Shown here piece after piece: positions 56,278 to 64,000 of a stretch of DNA of 64,000 nucleotides. The DNA comes from Echria macrotheca (Eukaryota > Ascomycota > Sordariomycetes > Sordariales > Schizotheciaceae). Under the pieces are notes generated by a model. That model searched no databases, had not been told where the DNA came from, and saw nothing but the letters and a program-made list of their open reading frames with translations. The translations under genes and the position numbers were made by a program. The stretch covers positions 2,859,027-2,923,026 of the forward strand of contig MU839827.1 in NCBI GenBank assembly GCA_030411725.1, read 5' to 3'. Numbering within the stretch: the stretch's first letter is position 1; the number at the start of each line of letters is the position of its first letter.

Positions 56278-59200
56278 TTAGCATACCCCCCGCATGGGCG
56301 TAGCAATCAAGAACCCCTCGGCGTCATACAACCCCAAACTCTCCTGGCTCCCCTTTTTCTGGCCATCAAAGTCATACCGCCTCCGCTTCCCCTCGGGCAC
56401 AGCACGAATATTCCCTGTCCCCCTGCTCGACGGTCGGAGTATTTTATCCTCGCCGTCCACCGCGCCCCCGTCGTTCCGCCCTTGGTTCGTAGCAGTAGCA
56501 GTAACCGTATTGCCCGTCTGCTCGCCATCGCAGTGGTGCTCAACCTGAAAGGTAAACTCCCTCTCCCTTTCCCACCCCCTTTTCTTCCTCCCCCCTTCCC
56601 CTCCGGTTGGTGGTGAGCCATCCATAACGGAGTTTTCGACGACCGCCGCCGAGTTCTCCTTCTCCCACTCCCCCCGTTGATTCCGATTCCAATCCCCCTG
56701 CCTCGAACGAACCTGCAACGGCGCAACAGCAGCAGCAGCAGGAACAGCAAGATAAAACGACGATGACGAAGACAGCGCGGGCACAGAAACACACCCCCTC
56801 ACCGGACTCACACTAACCTTCCGACTCGCCGTGCGCGTGTGTCCGACCTTGCGACGGGGCGAGCCCATACTGATCAGCGTGCTAGATGGCCGTGGCCGTG
56901 CGCTGCTGCTGCGTGGTCCGCGTGGTCTTGCTTCCCCTCCACCCAGAACACCTCGTAAAGATGCAGGCGCCGCCGCTGCTGGACCTAGGGACAAGATGCC
57001 GCCGCCTAGTGTTGAAGAGTCTAACTTTGTTTTTGTTGTCACCGGAACAGACGGAGACGGAGAGGGCGAGGGCGTGGATGTGAGGAGAGTGGGCGATGGG
57101 ACGGTTAGGAGCATCGTAGAGGTAGATCTAGAGGAAGATGATAACTTGCTCGGCGCGCTGGAACACATTCCCATCCCGAGGGCTAGATAGTTCCTACTGC
57201 TGCCACCGCCTCCGCCGCCGCCGCCGGTGCGTTTGTGTCCGTTGGTTCCGTTGGTCCCGGAATCGGAAGCGGAAGCGGAAGCGGCGGATGTATCGCTTAG
57301 ACAGCTGTTCATGCGTCGAAGCTCGCCGACGGCCAGCAGGAGGGATTTGTGACTCATTTCTGTCCCTTTCGCTGCTGGGTGGTGGATGATGGTCCTGGGT
57401 GTGGGTGAGGGGGACGGGGACGGGGAGGGCGACCAGGATGAGCGGGTGGGTGATGCGCTTGTCATTCTTAGCGTTGGTATTATCCCCTTTCCACTCCCGG
57501 CTCCCTGGGGTTCTTCGCTGTTTGGGTTGGTAGGAGTTCCGGACGGCGTAGAAGGTTGGGGTGCGGGCGCGGGTACGGGTGATGTGCCCCGGAGGAATAT
57601 GTCTTGCGAGTATATGGATGAGGATACGCTTGCGCTGTGGCGGAGCTGCTGCTGCTGCTGGGTCTCGTTAAGATTTCGAATAGAGTTATCATCCAGAGCT
57701 AGTCGGGATGGTGGTTTCAACAGCGAAGCCGGCTGTTCTCGTGGTCCCATGATGGTCGACGGAAGAGACAAACCCAACGGAGGCCGGAGTACGACGCTCG
57801 CATCCAGCCTGCCCGGTAGTATGCCCGACGTGTCCGTCTTGACAGGTATCTTGGAACCTCCCCCAAGCGACTTCGCATCATTCCTCTCGGCAACCTTCAC
57901 CGACAGCACCATCCCCTGCGTCCGCGACACCGGACAAGGAGGCAGCTGAACCACTGGCGGCGGCGGCAACGACACCGGCTGTCCCAACGTCATCCGTCTC
58001 AGCCGCTGCGACCGCTCAACACTCTGCCGGAACAAATCTCGCTGCGGCTGTTGCTGCAGCTTCTGATTCAACGACAGACTCCGCCCCGGCCACCCCTGCC
58101 CCATCATCACCACCGGCCGACTTCCTCCTCCTCCTCCCCCTCCTCTGACCGAAACAGCAGGCGAGAACGGATCAACCATGCTCTCCGGACTGACCATGAT
58201 GGACTGGATCCCGTCGGCACCGACAGTAGCGTGAATCTCGCTCCGCTCGTCCTCGCTGTACACAGTCGACAGCGCCGATGAAAGCGAGCTCCTCGCCGAC
58301 TTCGACCGGGCCGGGACTGTCACCGGCGTTGTTGTTGTTGTTGTCGTCGTGGCAGTCTGCTTCCCAGCCGCCGCCCTGGCAAGTGCATGGCGACTAGGAC
58401 TGGTCAGCCCCGACGGCGGCGCCTCGGGCATCTGGAAGAGCAGCTCATCCAGCAGACTATCCGACTCGGACACCGACGACGCGTCCGACAGCTGTCTTTT
58501 ATGACCGCCGAGCGTCGCCGACCGGCTCGGCACCGCTTGTTTCCTCGGACTAGGCGTGCGCGGCTGCGTCAGAGAACGAGACAGCCGTCGGGAACCGTCG
58601 TTGCCGCCGTTCTGTGTGCCGTGCTGATGATGATGCTCCAGAAGCAACGACTCCCGGCTCGTCCCCGCCTTATCCGGCGATGATGATGCTGTCGTCGCGA
58701 GCACACCACCCCCTGCCACCACCGTCTTCCCCTCCTGCAACCTCTTCTCCGTCGACCTCAGAATCTCGGTAAGCGTCGAGTCCGTCGACAACTGCCGTTT
58801 CACTCTCGACGGCGTGTGCGGCAGTGACCGCACCGGACTAGTACTCTGCGCACTCGGCCCCTGATGCCCTTGATAACCACCCCCAGAAAAACTCCTCCCA
58901 TGCTGCCCGACCAAAACAGCCGGCCTAGGCGGCTCCGGGAGCACCCTAGCATACATCCTCAACTGCCCATACGCCGTCCTGACATGATCAATCCCAACCA
59001 ACGCATCCTCCTCTCCTTCTTCTTCCCCGGCCCTCCTCGGGCCCGTCCCATACATCCCCCCGGCCACACCATACCCCTGATGACCTTGAAACAACCTGGG
59101 CAGCGTCGGCGACCTCGTCAGGTTCCCACCACCACCACTTCTAACAAGCGGCCACGACTCCCTCGCCTTCCCACCCCAGAACAACCCCCCACCAGGCGGC

Positions 59201-59817
59201 GGCACCGTCCTCGTAGCCGGGTGCCGATGCATCTCCGGCCCATGCAACCTATCCTCATCAATCCACGAAGGATTCCTCAGCCTAGCACCCGTATGCACCC
59301 ACCCCCCTCCACCCCCTCCCCCGTATTTTCCTCCCGTCGTCGTCCGAATAAAATGCCCCGTAAACACACGCGGCAAGAGCGGAAGCGACCTCCACTGTCT
59401 CAACCCTAGAAGTTGTTGTTCCCCTTCCTCCTCCCCATCCCCATCTCCCTCCTTATCCCCATCTCCCTCCTTATCCCCATCTCCCTCCCTATCCTCCCCC
59501 CTATCCCCCCTCTCCTCCTTCATCTTCCTCAACTTCTTCCTCCCCGCACCACCACCATTACCACCACCCCCCTCAAACGACGGCGACACAAAATCACCCT
59601 CAATACTAACCGTCTCCCCCCTTCTCGCCCTAACCTTCCGCTCCGCCCGCCGCCTAGACCACCAAAGCCCGACAAAGACAATCCCAATAGAGACAAACAC
59701 CACGCCCGCGACCACGATGGCCACCAGCGCCGGCAGAGATACCGAGTTCTGCCTAGTCCGGAAGTCGGCGGCCGGTGACGCCTCGGTCGTGGTTGTTGTG
59801 GTTGTTGTCGTTGCCAT
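56278..59817 (-). CDS. 1179-residue single-pass membrane protein with disordered tail
   Basis: A continuous frame starts at the ATG of a Thr-repeat head (MATTTTTTTTTEASPAADF). Residues 28-52 are a transmembrane helix (VALVAIVVAG-like core with GLWWSRRR as stop-transfer), so a short Thr-rich outside and a long inside are expected. The tail holds Arg/Gly-rich, Glu/Asp/Lys repeat, poly-Gly and Ser/Pro segments. Likely conserved islands are PPRPAVLVGQHGRSFSGGGY, VKRQLSTDSTLTEILRSTEKRLQ, KRQLSDASSVSESDSLLDELLFQMPEAP and the end LGLYDAEGFLIATP. The family is not recognised; it could be a cell-surface or septal-pore sensor or scaffold. The terminal codons MRGVC coincide with a good donor (GGGTATGC), and a possible 44-nt intron follows, so an extra short last exon cannot be excluded. 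Confidence 0.75.
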   Translation of the reverse strand: MATTTTTTTTTEASPAADFRTRQNSVSLPALVAIVVAGVVFVSIGIVFVGLWWSRRRAERKVRARRGETVSIEGDFVSPSFEGGGGNGGGAGRKKLRKMKEERGDRGEDREGDGDKEGDGDKEGDGDGEEEGEQQLLGLRQWRSLPLLPRVFTGHFIRTTTGGKYGGGGGGGWVHTGARLRNPSWIDEDRLHGPEMHRHPATRTVPPPGGGLFWGGKARESWPLVRSGGGGNLTRSPTLPRLFQGHQGYGVAGGMYGTGPRRAGEEEGEEDALVGIDHVRTAYGQLRMYARVLPEPPRPAVLVGQHGRSFSGGGYQGHQGPSAQSTSPVRSLPHTPSRVKRQLSTDSTLTEILRSTEKRLQEGKTVVAGGGVLATTASSSPDKAGTSRESLLLEHHHQHGTQNGGNDGSRRLSRSLTQPRTPSPRKQAVPSRSATLGGHKRQLSDASSVSESDSLLDELLFQMPEAPPSGLTSPSRHALARAAAGKQTATTTTTTTTPVTVPARSKSARSSLSSALSTVYSEDERSEIHATVGADGIQSIMVSPESMVDPFSPAVSVRGGGGGGGSRPVVMMGQGWPGRSLSLNQKLQQQPQRDLFRQSVERSQRLRRMTLGQPVSLPPPPVVQLPPCPVSRTQGMVLSVKVAERNDAKSLGGGSKIPVKTDTSGILPGRLDASVVLRPPLGLSLPSTIMGPREQPASLLKPPSRLALDDNSIRNLNETQQQQQLRHSASVSSSIYSQDIFLRGTSPVPAPAPQPSTPSGTPTNPNSEEPQGAGSGKGIIPTLRMTSASPTRSSWSPSPSPSPSPTPRTIIHHPAAKGTEMSHKSLLLAVGELRRMNSCLSDTSAASASASDSGTNGTNGHKRTGGGGGGGGSSRNYLALGMGMCSSAPSKLSSSSRSTSTMLLTVPSPTLLTSTPSPSPSPSVPVTTKTKLDSSTLGGGILSLGPAAAAPASLRGVLGGGEARPRGPRSSSARPRPSSTLISMGSPRRKVGHTRTASRKVSVSPVRGCVSVPALSSSSSFYLAVPAAAAVAPLQVRSRQGDWNRNQRGEWEKENSAAVVENSVMDGSPPTGGEGGRKKRGWEREREFTFQVEHHCDGEQTGNTVTATATNQGRNDGGAVDGEDKILRPSSRGTGNIRAVPEGKRRRYDFDGQKKGSQESLGLYDAEGFLIATPMRGVC
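59439..59492 (-). repeat. 18-bp minisatellite (three units) in the membrane-protein gene
   Basis: Three tandem near-identical 18-bp units (CCCCATCTCCCTCCTTAT on the plus strand) encode EGDGDK-type repeats in the juxtamembrane acidic segment. The near identity of the units implies recent expansion. Confidence 0.9.
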
Positions 59818-60477
59818 CTCTCTTTCTCTCTCTGAAAACAAACCCCCTAATAAAAGATCTCCCGCCGCCAATGTCGACAATCGTTTTTTGTTACACTTGG
59901 TCGGATGAATGAAAAAAGACGGAAAAACAAAACGAAAAAAGAGAGACCAAGAAGCTACGTTTTCATTCTCCAGCTGAAGACCATTGTTAAGCAGCCCTCG
60001 GCTGGAATGTGTTGTGATGAGCAACCTCATTCCAGCCATCATCACCCACGATTCCATCGATTCCGCCCGCTAGCTCGCCCAAAAATGTTTACCTCGGTTT
60101 ACCACGAACAAAAACACCGGTGCGTGTTTACCTACACATCAACAGTCAATCACACAGCGACCAGGGTTACATACCACATAGCTCGTACCCAGGTTCACAT
60201 GTGAACAGCCAGCACACGCACAGTCACCACAAGTTGCACTGTCTGACCAAAACAAGGTATCATTTCTACCCGCGAAGCACAACACCAGAACGCCAGTCGT
60301 TACATGAGAAGCGACAACAGTCAATGCTGCCAAAATGCATCCCCATAAACCCCCCAGCTTCGTATCTCCAAGATCGCCCGGCCTCCAAGCCCCCAAGCCA
60401 TCCAGACCTCTGGCAAACCAAAATCTGTCATGTCCCGAGAGATACACAGAAATCTGAAGGCTTCATTCTCCACTGCC
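59818..60477. promoter_or_regulatory. Promoter of the membrane-protein gene and DUF1996 3' flank
   Basis: 660 bp between two minus-strand genes. Next to the membrane-protein start lies an AG-rich (minus-strand) leader. Nothing else was recognised. Confidence 0.45.
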
Positions 60478-62085
60478 TCAACGACGATGGCGGCGGGCAT
60501 GGCGGTGCATATGCCCAGCATGGCGAGCATTGAGCGCCGGAACGGTGGTCGTCGACGTGTACGTCGTCGTCATGATCGTCACGTACTCAATCTTCTCCTT
60601 GACAATGATCATGTTGACCAGGTTGCCTTCCGTAACATAGTCAGTCCGGATGATCTCGTAACCGTCATCGACCGGGGCCGGAGGCTCGGGCGCAGGGGTG
60701 ATTTCAGGCTGCGCAAGCGCGGCAACTCCCTCGCTGCTGGAGCTGCCGGAACTGCTGGACGGCGCTGCGGGCGCAACCGTAGAGCTGGAGAGCTCCTTGA
60801 AGATCTGGCCAGGCACGTAAACGGTATCGGTGGGCTGAGTACCAGCGGAGTAGCTGACGGTCGGGACAGCCACGGTCGCCGTCGGCGGCCCGGGGTTTAC
60901 GACAGTCGCAGGGCCGGGTCCGTACTGAATCTGGACGTTTCCGGGCAGAGAGTTTCCGACAACTCCGGCAACCTTTTCGTTGCCAAGCATCGAGGGCAGC
61001 TTCATCTTGCACTGCCTCTGCTCATCCTCGCTCTGGAGAGTGAAGTGTGGGCAGTCCTCGACTCTTCCAGACGGATTGGTGCAGTCGTTGACAGCCGTTT
61101 GGAGGAAGCCGACGTCCCAGCCCATCATGAAGTCGGCGTGGTAACCAAATCCTACAACTGTTAGCGACTGCTCATTGTTATTCTCGTAGGAACATACCAT
61201 TCAGATCACCGTTGGAGATGACGAACTCGCCGTCCTTGCCGACGAAGGCATTGGTGGCCCAGATGGTTTCGTAGAAAAGACCGGGCAGCTTGACGTTGAA
61301 GCCTTTCGGGCACCGGCCGTTCATCACAAGATCGGGATACGCGACGTGATCCTTGTGGTTATGCGAGTCGATGTTCTTGCCATCCCAGCACGACGGGAAC
61401 ATGATCTCGAATCGAACGCCATCGGCGCAATTGGCGTCAAGATAGCTCTTATCGGGGAGATAGTGGCGGTACAGCGATCCCTCGGGGTCTCTCTGGTAGT
61501 TCAGGCAATTGAAGCCGAGCGCTCGCTGTTGGAGATCGTCCTGTCCGGTCTGTCCGAGCATTGCCCAAATCGACTTCTCTGGGTCTGCCTGCTTGACGTC
61601 GAGGCCAGCGACTGAGTAGTTGCGCCGCAGGCTGTCACCCGCAATCATGCGAAAGCCGGCTGGGAACGCCTTGATGCCAGAGGAAGGATTGGCGTCGTCG
61701 TTGTAGAGAAAATAGTAGTTAAGCATGCCGCCCACTTGCTCGACGAGCTCATACGTGCCATCGGCATGACGGAAGTAGAGAGTCGGGGCCCAGTAAACGG
61801 ACTTGTCCTGGATAACACCGCAAGAGGTGCATTCTGCAGACACGAGGTCCTCGTAGGTGGCATTGTCTCCGAATCCTGCAGGAGCTTGTCAGTGTCTGGA
61901 TGCAAGAAGAAAGCTGTCATCATACCTGAAGAACCGTGAATGGAGTGGACGTGTTGAGAAACCTCGCCAGGGTTGACGAGAGGGTCCAGACGGGCGAGAC
62001 CAACTGCTCCACGGCAGGGCATGCGCCAGAAGGCGGCCACAGCCTGGATGGCGATAATAATCAGGGCGAAGTTGACCTGCTTCAT
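60478..62085 (-). CDS. Secreted DUF1996 protein
   Basis: Three exons (62085-61926, 61875-61198, 61151-60478) with introns of 50 and 46 nt (CTGAC and GCTAAC branch sites) give 503 residues. A signal peptide (MKQVNFALIIIAIQAVAAF) precedes FWRMPCRGAVGLARLDPLV, HVHSIHGSSGFGDNATYED and SCGVIQDKSVYWAPTLYF. These are hallmark segments of the DUF1996 domain. Further conserved pieces are FPAGFRMIAGD, FEIMFPSCWDGKNIDSHNHKDH and DFMMGWDVGFLQTAVNDC. The last 190 residues are a Pro/Ser/Thr-rich stalk with TTYTSTTTVPA, and no cellulose-binding domain or GPI-like hydrophobic tail is seen. The family is secreted by many fungi; its biochemical activity is not established to my knowledge. Both junctions restore conserved sequence exactly. 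Confidence 0.93.
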
Positions 62086-64000
62086 GTTGCCTGCTGTCGA
62101 AGAACTGAAATGAGGGTATGTTGAAGGTAAAATGCGAGGGAGTCACAGCGTGGCCGGACAACTGGAGAGAGCTCGAGTGGGTAGCCAAACAGCTGATGAC
62201 CTGGAAAAGGAGTGTGGTGATCAAGGCTCTTGGCCAGCTAATAAGGGATGAGAAGGAGCGTGTGGTGGACAACGTCGCGAGCGGGGGGAAAGGCAAACTG
62301 CAGGTGCCACGCGTGCGAAGACGACGGTCGGTCGGTCGACGTGGTCAGGAACGGCGTTGAATTCCAGTCGGATTCCTGTCTGGTTCCCCAAAGTTGGGAT
62401 CGGTCCGCAAGCTAAGGTAGGCCGGCGCTGTGTGATGCGAAGAAGACACTGAAAAAAACTCTAAATCTACCCCGGAGAAGCGAATGAATGCGATCAACAC
62501 CAGAAAGGAGCGACAGGTGGCGAGCGAAAAGAAGGTTGCTGAAGCAGAAAAAGACGCCAGTACAAACGGAAAGAGCAGAAGCAGGTGAGGCAGCGAGGGA
62601 GGCAGCTGAAGATATCCTTCCCCTTTTGGAATGCCCACGGTGTGGGGTCAGGCACTGCTTGGCAACTGGGCTCCCACACAACTCCCACGGGCTCTTCCCT
62701 CCCACACAGCCTCTGGCCCCTGCCAATGATTCGCCTTCTTTAGATTAAGGGGCCTATCTAAAAACACGACTCCAACTTCAGGCCATTCGCACTCGCAATA
62801 CCCGGCTGACCGGCTATGGCTGCACAGGGGTCGCCTGTCTGCCGTCTTCTAGTTGCTCCTTCATTATGCGATCCGAGAGCACATCCATCCACCTGTGTCG
62901 TCGCCGTTGTGGCACCCGTTTGGTGTTTTGCGCTCTCTGGCGGGCTACCGACTGGAGATGAATCTACGGTACAGACGTATAGATGCGGACTCCGGGCCAA
63001 TGCCAGGCAACGCGAGCAGCAGCAGCATGTGCATGTCGAGGGTTGCACGCAGACGCAGCATTTTACCCGGCTCACCATGTAGTCCAAAAAAAAACGTTGC
63101 TCGTCTGCCGGTCAGATCAGGATTGCCTGCGCCTCGCCTTCCACGACCTTTCGCAATGCCCCTCTCCCAAATTCGGTGCGACCCGAATTAGCGAGAGCTC
63201 AGCTCTCAGGAAATCGATGCCGACCGACCGAATTCTGCCGACGAAGAGATTTCCACGAGCCGCGACCATCAGAGATCGACTCCCGCGCACATCTCGGCTT
63301 GGTTAAAGAGGGCGCACAACCGGGTCGGGCGGGTCGAACGGGTGTTGAAGGTCGGGCGGGGAAGGCGAAGGGGGTCCATTCTCAGGGATTGATCACGCCT
63401 GGCCCATGAAACCGTTTCAAGGCCGCCAGGGAGCGACGTCTGGCCAATCAGACGTCAATCGCAACGCCAGCCCGTCAACGCCCCACTAGCGCCACTGATC
63501 TGCCGAACGTGGCTGGCCCAGATCTGAACCCATGCGCGCCACGCTGCAACGCTGCGAGTGCTCGCGGGTACCTGGTTGGTGCGCCGCCAACGCCCCTTTA
63601 GCGCTCAGGGGAAAACTTTATCAGATGCAACCCGATGTTCGACAAAAAACGTAAGCCCACCACTCCCGTCTTTTGGTGGACCGCTTCTGCAGAGCATATC
63701 CGCACCGCAGAAGCTGGGGAACACGGTATTGCCGGTTTGGGCGATTGTAGCAACGATGACTCGCGACTCCGTCCGATCACGCTCCGACCTGGTGCTCACC
63801 GTGCTGCACGGAGCGGCGTGAGCAGCTTTCATCTCGGCATCATATTGGCGTGTCCGGCCTGGCGTGTCACCACTGCGCGCTAACACGAGTAGAAGAGATT
63901 TTTTGCGCAATCTTGCCGGGGTGGTATCACAACACCTTGGTTTAGCACAGAGCAAAATCCCAGCAAGAGCGAAGGTACAGTTCGGGACCGCGATATGCAG
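62086..64000. promoter_or_regulatory. Promoter of the DUF1996 gene and unassigned right end
   Basis: About 1.9 kb to the window edge. The first 500 nt should hold the DUF1996 promoter and leader. The remainder has frames up to 116 codons with random composition and no recognisable gene. A gene lying beyond the edge could have its flank here. Confidence 0.4.

Noticed and set aside
1..64000. Possible secondary-metabolite cluster around the 2OG oxygenase and OXNAD1-like oxidoreductase
   Set aside because: No backbone synthase, cluster regulator or transporter is present, and the neighbours are housekeeping genes.
1..64000. CRISPR array or intact transposon
   Set aside because: No regular spaced repeats, terminal inverted or long terminal repeats, transposase or reverse transcriptase motifs were seen.

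Overview
The window is nuclear DNA of a filamentous ascomycete, most likely a Sordariomycete. The supporting signs are a GC-rich sequence, split genes with short introns (44-131 nt, most 46-75 nt), fungal branch sites such as GCTAAC or CTGAC shortly before the acceptor, many long low-complexity proteins, and families typical of these fungi (glutamic peptidase, DUF1996, fungal DNA-ligase-like protein). The exact genus is not claimed. No tRNA, rRNA, intact transposon or CRISPR array was recognised.

Layout. 0.5-6.3 kb (-): a 1931-residue, mostly disordered protein with a RhoGEF-like DH-PH core. 8.2-9.0 kb (-): a small disordered protein with a PP1-docking-like motif, divergent from an endonuclease/exonuclease/phosphatase protein at 11.0-11.9 kb (+). 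15.7-17.3 kb (+): a disordered conserved protein behind a long pyrimidine-rich leader. 20.4-21.7 kb (+): a single-pass membrane protein. 22.3-23.3 kb (+): an OXNAD1-like flavin/NAD oxidoreductase. 24.0-25.3 kb (-): a proline-rich repeat protein. 26.0-26.9 kb (-): a three-exon DUF7918-like protein. 27.9-28.3 kb (-): complex I subunit NDUFS5, sharing a 347-bp promoter with SEC39 at 28.6-31.5 kb (+). 32.7-34.9 kb (-): INO80 subunit IES1, divergent from a six-exon 2-oxoglutarate/Fe(II) oxygenase at 35.7-37.1 kb (+). The oxygenase runs tail to tail into a five-exon ATP-dependent DNA ligase at 37.2-40.6 kb (-). 41.6-42.5 kb (-): an eight-exon nucleoside diphosphate kinase, divergent from the glucosidase II alpha subunit at 43.4-46.4 kb (+). 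47.1-48.0 kb (+): a secreted eqolisin-like protein. 48.8-49.7 kb (+): splicing factor YJU2. 50.0-50.7 kb (+): a decayed DEAD-box helicase C-domain fragment. 50.9-52.1 kb (+): a GH18 protein. 54.7 kb (+): an 80-residue protein. 56.3-59.8 kb (-): a 1179-residue single-pass membrane protein. 60.5-62.1 kb (-): a secreted DUF1996 protein.

How the genes work together. This is a mosaic of housekeeping genes (respiration, ER-Golgi tethering, chromatin remodelling, splicing, ER glycoprotein quality control, nucleotide metabolism) and lineage-specific genes, not a metabolite cluster. Shared regulation is plausible only for the head-to-head pairs. All splice models were built by eye from donor, branch and acceptor signals plus reading-frame continuity. 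No convincing new multi-gene system was found. The most unusual items are: an eqolisin-like protein whose catalytic glutamine appears replaced, an in-frame hydrophobic upstream extension and a GC-AG intron in the NDP kinase gene, a helicase relic with a wrecked motif VI, and a C-rich to G-rich strand-bias switch inside three accessory genes.
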